This document shows positions 35,785 to 44,423 of a DNA stretch of 64,000 nucleotides, one piece after another. The position numbers and the translations under genes were made by a program. The notes under the pieces are model-generated. The model was not told the origin of the DNA and did no database searches. It was given only the letters and a program-made list of their open reading frames with translations. Source of the DNA: JBFXAN01 sp050184225 (GTDB taxonomy: Bacteria; Chloroflexota; Dehalococcoidia; CAUJGQ01); assembly GCA_050184225.1 (NCBI GenBank), contig JBFXAN010000003.1, positions 31,807 to 95,806 on the forward strand. Direction: 5' to 3'. The number at the start of each line of letters is the position of its first letter. Within the stretch, counting starts at the first letter, position 1.

Positions 35785-36366
35785 ATGGTTATGGGCCGGA
35801 GACATTCAGCGGCGACGCAGAACCCGGCCGCAGAACGCGCCGCGACGGAAGTGGCGCGGCCATCGCTTGGGGGCGCGGTGCTCCACGGTATCGTCGGCGG
35901 TCTGATCGCCGGCGTGGTGTTCGCCATGGCGGTGATGGTGATGGCGGCGATCCTCCAGGGCTCGATGAGCGCGTTCTGGATGCCGCTGCGAATGATCGGC
36001 GCGATCGTCCTTGGCCAAGAAGCGCTCATGCCCAGGTACTCGCTGCTCGAAGCCGGCGCTGTGGGCGCGATCCTGCACATGATGCTCTCGGCGATGTTCG
36101 GCCTGGTCTTCGCGCTGGCGGCCTGGGCAGTACCGGCCCTGGCGCGATCCGCCGGTCTGCTCATTCTTGCCGCGAGCATCTATGGGCTGCTGCTCTGGCT
36201 GGTCAACTTCCAGATCATCGCGCCGGTGGCTGGATGGGATTGGTTCCCGAACCGTGCGAATCAGTTCTGGCAGGGCTTTGTCGCCCACACGTTCTTCTTC
36301 GGGACGGTGCTGGGAATGTACCTGGCAGCGGTGTGGCCGAAGCGTAGAGCCGAACCCACCAGCTAA
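35785..36366 (+). CDS. Small polytopic membrane protein, paralogue of 14123-14668
   Basis: 193 residues with about five helices: LHGIVGGLIAGVVFAMAVMVMAAIL, AILHMMLSAMFGLVFALAAWA, LLILAASIYGLLLWLVNFQIIAPVAG and FVAHTFFFGTVLGMYLAAVW. HMMLSAxFGxVxAL, the LLWxVNxxIIAPV segment and an H-x3-F-G-x3-G in the last helix match the protein at 14123-14668 in order. The N-terminal 30 residues are polar. ATG 35785 has AAGGAG seven bases upstream. Function unknown. It is followed by the PQQ-type protein in the same orientation. Confidence 0.78.
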   Translation: MVMGRRHSAATQNPAAERAATEVARPSLGGAVLHGIVGGLIAGVVFAMAVMVMAAILQGSMSAFWMPLRMIGAIVLGQEALMPRYSLLEAGAVGAILHMMLSAMFGLVFALAAWAVPALARSAGLLILAASIYGLLLWLVNFQIIAPVAGWDWFPNRANQFWQGFVAHTFFFGTVLGMYLAAVWPKRRAEPTS

Positions 36367-36484
36367 GCGCCGCCAAACGTTGGGCGAGGGTGTCTTGTGA
36401 TCGCCGGTGGCCGCCGCAACCGAGCCGGTATGGCGGCGGCCATCTGATGCACCCCGACGAGAGTTCCGGAGAAGGAGACGTTGC

Positions 36485-38686
36485 GTGAAGCCACTTATCG
36501 AGTCGGCGAATGGGGCGAATGGTTTTCCCCGTGCGTGCATGGCGGCTATCGCGATCCTCGCGGTCGCGCTGCTCGCGGTTCAGGGGCCCGTCCCGGGCGC
36601 GCGGGGACAAGCAGCCCAGAACCTGGACTGGCCCTACTACGGAAACGACCCCGGCGGCATGCGCTACGCCGATATCGACCAGATCAGCCCGTCGAACGTT
36701 GCACAGCTGCAGCCAGCCTGGATCTTCCATACCAACGTCTTCAACGAGCATACCTCATTCGAGGCGCAGCCGATCGTGGTCGACGGCGTGATGTATGTCT
36801 CCTCGCCGCATGACCACGTATTCGCGCTCGATGCCGCCACCGGGGCGCTGAAGTGGACCTACAACCCGGAGATGCCCTCGCTTGCCGAACTGGCGATCTG
36901 CTGCGGGCAGGCGAACCGAGGCGTGGCGGTCGGTAGGGGGAAGGTCTTCATCGGGCAGCTGGATGCAACCTTGGTCGCCCTCGACGCCCAGACCGGCGCG
37001 GTGGCGTGGAAGGTTGCCGTCGCTGACTGGCGCGACCAGTGGACGGAGACGATGGCGCCGCTGTACGTGGACGGCAAGGTGATCATCGGTGCCTCCGGCG
37101 GCGAGTTCCTGCGCCGCGGCTTCGTCGACGCCTACGACGCGGACACCGGACAGCAGTTGTGGCGGTTCTACACCGTGCCGGAGCCTGGCCAGTTCGGCTC
37201 AGAGACCTGGGCAGGGGACTCGTGGAGGACCGGCGGCGCCACCGTCTGGAGCACGCCGGTCGCCGACCTCGACCTTGGTCTGCTCTATATCACAACGGGC
37301 AACGCCGCGCCGGATGAGAATGGCTCCGAGCGGGCCGGCGACAATCTCTTCTCCACATCGGTCGTTGCCCTGGACCTCGCCACCGGTCAGTATCACTGGC
37401 ACTTCCAAGAAGTGCACCATGACCTCTGGGACTACGACGCCGCGCAGCCGGCGCATCTGTTCACGCTGGAAAAGGACGGCCGGCAGACTCCGGCGATCGG
37501 CCACGCCAACAAGAACGGCAACTACTTCATCCTCGATCGGCGCACCGGCGAGCCGTTGTATGACGTGACGGAAGTGCCGGTACCCACCGAGCCGGCGTGG
37601 CAGAATCCGTCTCCGACCCAGCCGATGCCCACCACCGACCCACTCGTCCCGCAGCAGGTCGAGAACGCGCCGCCCGGCGTCCGGACCGCGCCGATGTGGA
37701 CGCCGCCGCAGGAGCAGCCGCTCTTGATCCAGCCGGGGTTCGAGGCGGGACCGGAGTGGACGGCGAGTGCCTACAGCCCGCGCACGAAGTACGCCTACAT
37801 CCAGGCGGGCGGCTACGAGCCGTGGCTCTATCACGCCATCCCGCCCCTGCTCAACAGCCTCGGCTCGACCGCGGTGGACCAGATTCCCGGTGTGGAGAAC
37901 TGGGGCCTCTTCGATGCCGTGGACACGACCACCGGCAAGCTGGCCTGGCAGATGCGGACGCCGCAGAAGATCGTCTCCGGTGTCGTCGTGGCCGGCGATC
38001 TCGTCTTCTTCGGCGAAAGCAACGGCCAGTTCAACGCGCTCGACGCCACGAGCGGCGAGATCCTCTGGAGCTTCAAGAGCGACGTGCCCAGCGTCGGCGG
38101 TGCGAACGGGTCGCCGGCCGTGTACATCGTGGACGGTCGCGAGTACGTGGTCATGACCTTCGGCGGCAACAACCAAGTTCGCTCCAGTGATATTTCTCCA
38201 TCCGGCGACGCCGTGATCGCCTTCGCGCTGCCGCGGCCGGGCGATCCCGACCAGCTGCGGGTGCTTCGAGCCGATCCCCAGCAGGTCGAGACCGGCGCTA
38301 TCCCGGAGTCGGCGATGATCCCGCCCATGCAATCGCCGCCGGCAGACGCCGTGGTCGTCGAGGTTGAGACGCACGACTTCGCCTTCTTCCCGAATGAGTT
38401 CGTTGTACCGGCGGGCCGTCAGGTGGCGGTGCATATCGTCAACACCGGCGTGCCTCCCTCCGGGATCGCGATCAAGCTACCCGACAGGCCGATCGCGCTG
38501 AAGGGCCCGGTCAAACCCGGTGAAGACGCCTACCTCGTCTTCCGCGCACCGAGTGAACCGGGCAGCTACGAGTTCTTCAGTCCGCTGGGACCGCAGCGAT
38601 TCTTCGGAATGACCGGAACGATGACGGTCGTTGCGCCCGCGCCCGCCGGCACCCCGGCGGCGCCACCGGCTCAGCGGTCCCGATGA
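36485..38686 (+). CDS. Secreted PQQ-type quinoprotein dehydrogenase with C-terminal cupredoxin-like domain
   Basis: 733 residues starting at GTG 36485 (AAGGAG seven bases upstream). A signal peptide (MAAIAILAVALLAVQGPVPGARG) is followed by an eight-bladed propeller with DAATGALKW-type tryptophan-docking motifs, a CC pair (LAICCGQANRG) like the vicinal disulfide of quinoprotein alcohol dehydrogenases, and HHDLWDYDAAQP around the expected catalytic Asp. The last 110 residues form a cupredoxin-like domain (DFAFFPNEFVVPAG, GMTGTMTVV), but the copper-ligand positions read SPLGPQ, with no Cys or His. It probably oxidises an alcohol or sugar in the periplasm/exterior. No haem domain and no pqq synthesis genes are nearby. 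Confidence 0.87.
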   Translation: MKPLIESANGANGFPRACMAAIAILAVALLAVQGPVPGARGQAAQNLDWPYYGNDPGGMRYADIDQISPSNVAQLQPAWIFHTNVFNEHTSFEAQPIVVDGVMYVSSPHDHVFALDAATGALKWTYNPEMPSLAELAICCGQANRGVAVGRGKVFIGQLDATLVALDAQTGAVAWKVAVADWRDQWTETMAPLYVDGKVIIGASGGEFLRRGFVDAYDADTGQQLWRFYTVPEPGQFGSETWAGDSWRTGGATVWSTPVADLDLGLLYITTGNAAPDENGSERAGDNLFSTSVVALDLATGQYHWHFQEVHHDLWDYDAAQPAHLFTLEKDGRQTPAIGHANKNGNYFILDRRTGEPLYDVTEVPVPTEPAWQNPSPTQPMPTTDPLVPQQVENAPPGVRTAPMWTPPQEQPLLIQPGFEAGPEWTASAYSPRTKYAYIQAGGYEPWLYHAIPPLLNSLGSTAVDQIPGVENWGLFDAVDTTTGKLAWQMRTPQKIVSGVVVAGDLVFFGESNGQFNALDATSGEILWSFKSDVPSVGGANGSPAVYIVDGREYVVMTFGGNNQVRSSDISPSGDAVIAFALPRPGDPDQLRVLRADPQQVETGAIPESAMIPPMQSPPADAVVVEVETHDFAFFPNEFVVPAGRQVAVHIVNTGVPPSGIAIKLPDRPIALKGPVKPGEDAYLVFRAPSEPGSYEFFSPLGPQRFFGMTGTMTVVAPAPAGTPAAPPAQRSR

Positions 38687-38759
38687 TTGGCCCTCCCGTC
38701 CGGAGGGCGTTCCCCGCAGAGATTCAGCGGCCATCGCATCAGTTCAAGGAGGTATCGCG

Positions 38760-38867
38760 ATGACACAGCAGCAGACCGGGACGTTCAAGTGCGAGGCGTG
38801 CGGCCAGACGTTCCAGACGAAGGAACAGCTGGAGCAACACAACCAGCAGATGCACCAGAAGAAGTAG
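38760..38867 (+). CDS. 35-residue C2H2 mini zinc-finger protein
   Basis: ATG 38760 follows AAGGAGGTATCGCG. The product is MTQQQTG, then FKCEACGQTF, the helix TKEQLEQHNQQ and MHQKK, a complete Cys2His2 finger (C-x2-C-x12-H-x4-H). It is clearly the paralogue of the gene at 7984-8085, with identical spacing and the same C-terminal HQKK. The role is unknown. It lies between the PQQ protein and the Sec rhodanese on the same strand. Confidence 0.75.
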   Translation: MTQQQTGTFKCEACGQTFQTKEQLEQHNQQMHQKK

Positions 38868-38979
38868 CGAGGGTGCCTGGAAAGCGGGGGAGCGGTGCGA
38901 GAGATGCGGCCGCTCCCCTGCCGCCACACTCGATATGGACCGCACGGCGGCTGCCCGGCGTCCTACAAGAGAGAACGAG

Positions 38980-39702
38980 ATGATGACGAACATCGATCGC
39001 AGCGAGGTTCAGCGACTGGCGACCGAGAACGCGCAGCTCGTGGAGGTGCTGCCAGCAGAGGAATACGAGGTCGAGCACCCGCCCGGCGCAATCAACATCC
39101 CGCTCAAGGAGTTGAACGCGGCGACGGCCGCGCGGCTGGACCGCGATCGCCCGGTGATCGTCTACTGCAACGATTATCAGTGAGACATGAGCGCCCGGGC
39201 CGCGGTGCGGCTCGCAACGCTCGGCTTCACGCAGGTCTACCGGTATGTTCCTGGTAAGGCGGACTGGTTCGCCGCCGGCCTGCCGCGCGAGGGCAAGCGC
39301 GCCCATACCCCGCGCGCCGCCAACGTGGCCCGGCGGGACGTGCCCACCTGCGGCCTGGGCGAGAGCGTGGGCGATGTGCGCGAGCGCGTGCGCGCCGCGG
39401 GCTGGCACGAGTGCTTGGTCGTGGATGACGCCAAGGTCGTGCTGGGCCGGCTGCGCGGCAAGGCGCTGGACGCCGATCCCCGGACGCCCGTGGACGAAGT
39501 GATGGAGCCAGGCCCGGTCACGATCCGCCCCAACACGCTGCTGCGCTCGGTCGTGGAGAACCTGCGGGAGAAGCACGTGGACGAGATCCTCGTCACCACC
39601 TCGGACGGGGAGCTGATCGGATCGCTCTTCCTCGGCAACGCCGAGCGCCGGCTGACCGAGTCAGGCGAGCAGTCGCAGGACGCAGAGGGAGCGGGTGCCT
39701 GA
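38980..39702 (+). CDS. Rhodanese-CBS selenoprotein
   Basis: 240 residues from ATG 38980 with TGA at 39181-39183 as Sec68. The rhodanese domain is plain: VEVLPAEEYEVEHPPGAINIPLKEL, RPVIVYCNDYQ-U-DMSARAAVRLATLGF and VYRYVPGKADWFAAGLP. The sulfur-accepting Cys of VYC is retained as Cys63, and the Sec occupies the fifth position after it, where relatives with CNDxQCDMS have a second Cys; a selenenylsulfide is possible. The second half (about 110-230) carries a pair of CBS-like motifs (SVGDVRERVRAAGWHECLVV, VDEVMEPGPVTIRPNTLL, EILVTTSDGELIGSLF). It may move persulfide sulfur or reduce oxidants. The ribosome site is weak. Confidence 0.82.
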
Positions 39703-39725
39703 TCAGGCGCCTCGATGGTGAGCAT

Positions 39726-40742
39726 ATGGTCGAGCTTGGCTACCACGTATCGAGTGAAGAGCATGGTCCCAACGATCTCATCTGCTACGCCCAGCGGGCC
39801 GAGCAGTCCGGCTTCGGCTTCGCCCTGATCTCCGATCATTACCACCCTTGGATCGACCGCCAGGGCCACAGTCCTTTCGTCTGGGCGGTGATCGGCGCGA
39901 TTGCGCAGGCGACCGAGCGGCTGCGTCTGGGTACGGCCGTGACCTGCCCGATCCTGCGCCTCCACCCGGCGATCGTCGCCCAGGCGGCCGCGACGGCGGC
40001 GGCGTTGCTGCCGGGCCGCTTCTTCCTCGGCGTCGGTACGGGCGAGAACCTGAACGAGCATGTCCTCGGCCAACACTGGCCGCCCGCCGACGTGCGTCGG
40101 GAGATGCTGGAGGATGCGGTGACGATCCTTCGCCTGCTCTGGCGGGGCGGCACGCAGAGCCACCGCGGCCGCTACTTCACCGTGGAGGAGGCGTGCATCT
40201 ACACACTGCCGGATGAGCCCCCGCCAATCTACGTCGCGGCCGGCGGGCGGGGCGGCGCGACATTCGCCGGCCGGATCGGCGACGGGCTGATCAGCGTCGT
40301 CCCCAAGGCCGATGTCATCGAGGCCTTCGCCGCGGCGGGTGGCGCCGGCAAGCCGCGCTACGCCCAGGTCCACGTCTGCTGGGCGGAGGACGAAGCGACG
40401 GCCCGCCGGACCGCCCACGAGTGGTGGCCGGTCGCCGGCCTGGAGGGCGCGCCGATAACCGAGTTGCGTTTGCCCCGCCACTTCGAGCAGGCGGTCAAGC
40501 CGGTGCGCGAGGAGGACGTGGCCGAACGGGTGGTCTGCGGCCCCGACCCGGCGCGCCACCTCGCCGCGATCCGGACGTTCGCCGACGCGGGTTACGACCA
40601 CGTCGCCGTCCACCAGATCGGTCCGGACCAGGAGGGCTTCTTTCGGTTCTACGAGCGGGAGATCCTGCCGCAGTTCGCGCAATCGTCGAGACACCCAACA
40701 AGGACCGGGAAAGGAACAAATGATGGCAATGACCGCGGCTGA
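39726..40742 (+). CDS. LLM-class F420-dependent oxidoreductase
   Basis: 338 residues of the luciferase-like TIM-barrel family, near the F420-dependent glucose-6-phosphate dehydrogenase type (TIGR03557-like): VELGYHVSSEEHGPNDLICYAQRAEQSGFGFALISDHYHPW, RLRLGTAVTCPILRLHPAIVAQAAATAAAL, FFLGVGTGENLNEHVLG and YTLPDEPPPIYVAAGG. It should transfer hydride between a sugar phosphate or similar substrate and F420, in the cytosol. The tail after QSSRHPTR extends into the next gene by 23 bases. Substrate is not deducible. Confidence 0.9.
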   Translation: MVELGYHVSSEEHGPNDLICYAQRAEQSGFGFALISDHYHPWIDRQGHSPFVWAVIGAIAQATERLRLGTAVTCPILRLHPAIVAQAAATAAALLPGRFFLGVGTGENLNEHVLGQHWPPADVRREMLEDAVTILRLLWRGGTQSHRGRYFTVEEACIYTLPDEPPPIYVAAGGRGGATFAGRIGDGLISVVPKADVIEAFAAAGGAGKPRYAQVHVCWAEDEATARRTAHEWWPVAGLEGAPITELRLPRHFEQAVKPVREEDVAERVVCGPDPARHLAAIRTFADAGYDHVAVHQIGPDQEGFFRFYEREILPQFAQSSRHPTRTGKGTNDGNDRG

Positions 40743-42486
40743 TGTGCTGATCGACGCGCTCCATGACTGGGACGTGGACGTCATCTTCGGGCTACCGGGG
40801 GACGGCATCAACGGCATCATGGAGGCGCTGCGCACGCGCCAGGACAGGATCCGCTTCGTCCAGGTGCGGCACGAAGAGGCGGCCGCCTTCATGGCCTGCG
40901 CCTACGCCAAGTTCACCGGCCGGCTGGGCGGCCGGCTGGGCGTCTGCCTCGCCACCTCCGGTCCGGGCGGGATTCACCTGCTCAACGGCCTCTACGACGC
41001 CAAGCTGGACGGTCAGCCGGTGCTCGCGATCACGGGGCTGGCGTATCACGACCTGATCGGCACGCAGCAGCAGCAGGATGTGGCGCTGGACAAGCTGTTC
41101 ATGGACGTGGCCGTCTACAACGAGCGCGTCATGGGTCCGACTCACGTCGAGAACGTCGCCGACCTGGCCTGTCGCACCGCCCTCGGCTACCGCGGCGTCG
41201 CCCATCTCACCTTCCCCGTCGACCTCCAGGAGAAGGAGGCCGAGAAGAAGGGCTCCAAGCGCAACATTCCCCACCACACCTCGGACGTCTTCGCGCGGGG
41301 CGCGCGGCTGCCGGAGGAGGCCGACCTGCGCCGGGCCGCCGAGATCCTCAACGCCGGTGGGAGGGTCGCTATCCTCGCCGGCCAAGGCGCCCTGCATGCC
41401 ACGGACGAGCTGGAGCAGGCGGCCGAGCGCCTGGCCGCACCGATCGTCAAGGCGCTGCTCGGCAAGGCGGCCGTCCCGGACGACAGCCCCTACACCACCG
41501 GCGGGATCGGCCTGCTCGGCACGACGCCCTCACAGGAGGCGCTGGAGGAGTGCGACACCCTACTGATGGTCGGCACGTCCTTCCCCTACATCGAGTTCCT
41601 GCCCAAGCCGGGCCAAGCGCGGGCGGTGCAGATCGACCTCGACCCGATGCGCGTCGGCCTGCGCTACCCGGTCGAGGTCGGCCTGGTCGGCGACAGCCGC
41701 CGCACGCTGCAGGCGCTCCTGCCGTTGCTCGAGCGGAAGCAGGTTCGGGGCTTTCTGGAGAAGGCGCAGCGCGGGATGAAGGAGTGGTGGCAGCTCATGG
41801 AGGAGCGCGGCACGCGGCGGGACACGCCGATGAAGCCGCAGGTGGTGGCCTGGGAGCTGGGCAAGCGCCTGCGCGACGACGCGATCATCACCTCGGACAG
41901 CGGCACGATCGCCACCTGGGCGGCGCGGCTGATCCCGATCCGGCGGGGGCAGATGTTCTCGCTCTCCGGCAACCTCGCCACGATGGCCAACGGCTTCCCC
42001 TACGCCATCGCCGCCCAGGTCGCCTACCCCGACCGGCAGGTCGTCGCCTTCGTCGGCGACGGCGGCTTCACTATGCTGATGGGCGAGTTCGCCACCTGCG
42101 TGAAGTATCAGTTGCCGGTCAAGGTTGTGGTGATCAAGAACAACACCCTCGGCCAGATCAAGTGGGAGCAGATGGTCTTCCTCGGTAACCCCGAGTACGC
42201 GGTGGACCTCCAGCCGATCGACTTCGCCGCCTTCGCGCGGGCGTGCGGCGGTACCGGCATCACGATCGAGGATCCCACCCGCTGCGGCGAGCAGCTCGAC
42301 GAAGCGCTGGCCACGCCCGGTCCGGTGCTCGTCGAGGCGGTGGTCGACCCGCTGGAGCCGCCCATGCCGCCGAAGGTCACGTTCGAGCAGGCGAAGCACT
42401 TCGCCGCGTCGCTGGCACGCGGCGAGCCGAACCGCGCGAAGATCGCGCTCACCGTGCTGTCCGACAAGGTGCGAGAGCTGATCTAG
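40720..42486 (+). CDS. Thiamine-diphosphate enzyme, pyruvate-oxidase/acetolactate-synthase-like
   Basis: 588 residues with the three-domain ThDP layout. The N-terminal Pyr domain has FGLPGDGINGIMEAL and the catalytic Glu in VQVRHEEAAAFMA; the middle domain binds a nucleotide; the PP domain has FVGDGGFTMLMGEFATCVKY and NNTLGQIKWEQ (GDG...NN motif). The subgroup resembles pyruvate oxidase/PoxB-like proteins annotated as 'thiamine pyrophosphate-requiring'. It would act on a 2-oxo acid such as pyruvate. It overlaps the end of the F420-type gene. Confidence 0.9.
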   Translation: MMAMTAADVLIDALHDWDVDVIFGLPGDGINGIMEALRTRQDRIRFVQVRHEEAAAFMACAYAKFTGRLGGRLGVCLATSGPGGIHLLNGLYDAKLDGQPVLAITGLAYHDLIGTQQQQDVALDKLFMDVAVYNERVMGPTHVENVADLACRTALGYRGVAHLTFPVDLQEKEAEKKGSKRNIPHHTSDVFARGARLPEEADLRRAAEILNAGGRVAILAGQGALHATDELEQAAERLAAPIVKALLGKAAVPDDSPYTTGGIGLLGTTPSQEALEECDTLLMVGTSFPYIEFLPKPGQARAVQIDLDPMRVGLRYPVEVGLVGDSRRTLQALLPLLERKQVRGFLEKAQRGMKEWWQLMEERGTRRDTPMKPQVVAWELGKRLRDDAIITSDSGTIATWAARLIPIRRGQMFSLSGNLATMANGFPYAIAAQVAYPDRQVVAFVGDGGFTMLMGEFATCVKYQLPVKVVVIKNNTLGQIKWEQMVFLGNPEYAVDLQPIDFAAFARACGGTGITIEDPTRCGEQLDEALATPGPVLVEAVVDPLEPPMPPKVTFEQAKHFAASLARGEPNRAKIALTVLSDKVRELI

Positions 42487-42501
42487 GCCCACCGAGGGCA
42501 G

Positions 42502-43329
42502 ATGCGCGAGGGAGGGATACGGGTGATACGCAAGCTCCTGCATCGGATCGGTTTGGCGCGGCTGCTGCGTCTGTACATGGCCATGGTGATCCCGCCGCTA
42601 TGGTACGAGATCGCCGTCTTGCACTTCCGCGGCAGCTTCCAGAGCCGCTTCATGTGGATTCCGGTGGTGAGCCTGCCACCCGTGCTCGCCGGCGGCCTGA
42701 CGAGCGGGCTGCTCGGCGACGGGGAGCGCGCACGCGCCCTCTTCCGGCCGCTCGCCTGGCTGATGGCAGCCGTCGGCGTCGCCGGTACGGCCTTCCATGT
42801 GCGCGGCGTCGGACGCCAGATGGGCGGCTTCACCAACTGGAAGTACAACGTCGTCACCGGCCCGCCGATCCCGGCGCCGCCGCAGGTCGCCCTCTTCGGC
42901 CTGATCGGTGCGCTCGCCGCGGCGGCGCCGTCTCGCAATGAGACGGGCCGGCTCGTGGCGGCGGCGCGGCTCGTCAACGTGCTCTCCTACCCGCTGCTCG
43001 CCGTGGAAGCCGGCTACGAGCACTGGAAGGGCGGGCTCTTCAACAAGGTCATGTTCACCCCGCTCGTGCTCAGCCCGCTCATGCTGCTCGTCCACCTCGC
43101 CGCGATCCTCCGGCTGCGCCCGGGACGTGCCGTCGAAGGGCCGCTCTCGGCTGTGGCGACCGTCGCCGGCCTGGTGGGCTTTAGCTTCCACATCTGGAAC
43201 GTCACCCACCGGACGGGCGGCTGGAGCTGGCAGAACCTCTTCTACGGCGCGCCGCTCGTGGCGCCGCTGCAGATGACCGGGCAGGGCGTCCTCGGGCTGC
43301 TCTCCGCCGCCTTCGGAGGCCGGCGATGA
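42502..43329 (+). CDS. Polytopic membrane protein of unknown function
   Basis: 275 residues with about seven hydrophobic helices (YMAMVIPPLWYEIAVL, IPVVSLPPVLAGGLTSGLL, PLAWLMAAVGVAGTAFHV, QVALFGLIGALAAAAP, VMFTPLVLSPLMLLVHLAAIL, VATVAGLVGFSFHIWNV, APLVAPLQMTGQGVLGLLSAAFG). Conserved-looking His residues occur in TAFHV and FSFHIWNVTHR. No family recognised. It precedes the enolase-superfamily and gluconate-dehydrogenase-like genes and overlaps the former (ATGA at 43326), so it may be a membrane anchor or quinone-interacting part of the oxidation system. GTG 42523 after GGAGGG is an alternative start. Confidence 0.75.
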   Translation: MREGGIRVIRKLLHRIGLARLLRLYMAMVIPPLWYEIAVLHFRGSFQSRFMWIPVVSLPPVLAGGLTSGLLGDGERARALFRPLAWLMAAVGVAGTAFHVRGVGRQMGGFTNWKYNVVTGPPIPAPPQVALFGLIGALAAAAPSRNETGRLVAAARLVNVLSYPLLAVEAGYEHWKGGLFNKVMFTPLVLSPLMLLVHLAAILRLRPGRAVEGPLSAVATVAGLVGFSFHIWNVTHRTGGWSWQNLFYGAPLVAPLQMTGQGVLGLLSAAFGGRR

Positions 43330-44423
43330 ACGTGCGGGACCTCCAGGTGAGCATCTATCGCATCCCGACGGACCGCCCGGAGGCGGACGGCACGCTGCGC
43401 TGGGACTCGACGACCGTGGTGCTGGTCGAAGCCGTCGCGGACTCCGGTGCGCGCGGCCTCGGCTTCAGCTACGCGAGCGCTGCCGCCGCAACCGTGGTTC
43501 ACGAAAAGCTCGTCGATGCCGTCGTCGGCTGTCCCGTGGAGCAGGTCGGCGTGGCCTGGGAGCGGATGGTGCGCGCGGTGCGCAACATCGGCCGGCCAGG
43601 GATCGCGGCCACCGCGATCTCCGCCGTCGATGTCGCCCTCTGGGATCTCAAGGCCCGGGTCCTGGGCCGGCCCCTCTTCCGGCTGCTGAACCCCCGCCGC
43701 GACGCCGTGCCGATCTATGGCAGTGGCGGTTTCACCAGCTACACGGAGCAGGAGTTGGTCGAGCAGCTCGCCGGCTGGGTCGGCCAGGGCATCTCCCGCG
43801 TGAAGATGAAGATCGGCGTCGACTGGGGTACCAGGCCGGCTGAGGATGTGAAGCGGGTGCGCGCCGTGCGGCAGGCGATCGGGCCGGACACCGAGCTCTT
43901 CGTCGACGCCAATGGCGCCTACACGGTCAAGCAGGCGATCGCCCAGGCGGCGCGCTTCGCCGAGCACGGCGTGACCTACTTCGAGGAGCCGGTCTCCTCC
44001 GACCACCTCGAGCAGCTCGCCGTCGTGCGACGGCACGCACCGATGGCGATCGCGGCAGGGGAGTACGGCTACGATCCCTGGTATTTCCGCGACATGCTCC
44101 GCGCGGAGGCGGTGGACATCCTTCAGGCGGACGTGACGCGCTGCCTTGGCATCACCGGATTCCTCCAGGCGGCCGAGCTCGCTCATGGGTTCGGCGTGCC
44201 ATTCTCGGCCCATACATCGCCGAGCATTCACGCCCATGCCGGCTGTGCCGCCCCGCAGATCAGCCACGTCGAGTACTTCCACGACCACGTCCGAATCGAG
44301 CAGTTGCTGTTCGACGGTGTGCCGGAGCCCGTGGACGGTTGTTTACGACCGGACCCTGACCGACCGGGACTGGGGCTGGAGCTGAAGCGCCAGGAGGCGG
44401 CGCGCTGGAGGGTCGCGGGATGA
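43326..44423 (+). CDS. Enolase-superfamily sugar-acid dehydratase-like enzyme (mandelate racemase/muconate lactonizing family)
   Basis: 365 residues. Barrel residues of the superfamily are visible: catalytic KMK in ISRVKMKIGVDWG, metal ligands Asp in LFVDANGAYT, Glu in YFEEPVSS and Glu in AIAAGEYGYD, then DILQADVTRCLG and the His of PFSAHTSPSIHAHAGC. The KxK/His set is of the mandelate racemase or sugar-acid dehydratase type. It probably dehydrates or epimerises an aldonic or uronic acid, which fits the adjoining gluconate-dehydrogenase-like genes. Starts and stops overlap both neighbours by four bases, a clear operon. Confidence 0.9.
   Translation: MNVRDLQVSIYRIPTDRPEADGTLRWDSTTVVLVEAVADSGARGLGFSYASAAAATVVHEKLVDAVVGCPVEQVGVAWERMVRAVRNIGRPGIAATAISAVDVALWDLKARVLGRPLFRLLNPRRDAVPIYGSGGFTSYTEQELVEQLAGWVGQGISRVKMKIGVDWGTRPAEDVKRVRAVRQAIGPDTELFVDANGAYTVKQAIAQAARFAEHGVTYFEEPVSSDHLEQLAVVRRHAPMAIAAGEYGYDPWYFRDMLRAEAVDILQADVTRCLGITGFLQAAELAHGFGVPFSAHTSPSIHAHAGCAAPQISHVEYFHDHVRIEQLLFDGVPEPVDGCLRPDPDRPGLGLELKRQEAARWRVAG

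Noticed and set aside
36485..38686. Lanthanide dependence of the PQQ protein from the extra Asp in LWDYD
   Set aside because: The Asp-x-Asp rule is diagnostic for methanol/alcohol dehydrogenases of the XoxF/PedH type; HHDLWDYD also occurs in calcium-dependent sugar dehydrogenases, so the inference is not safe.
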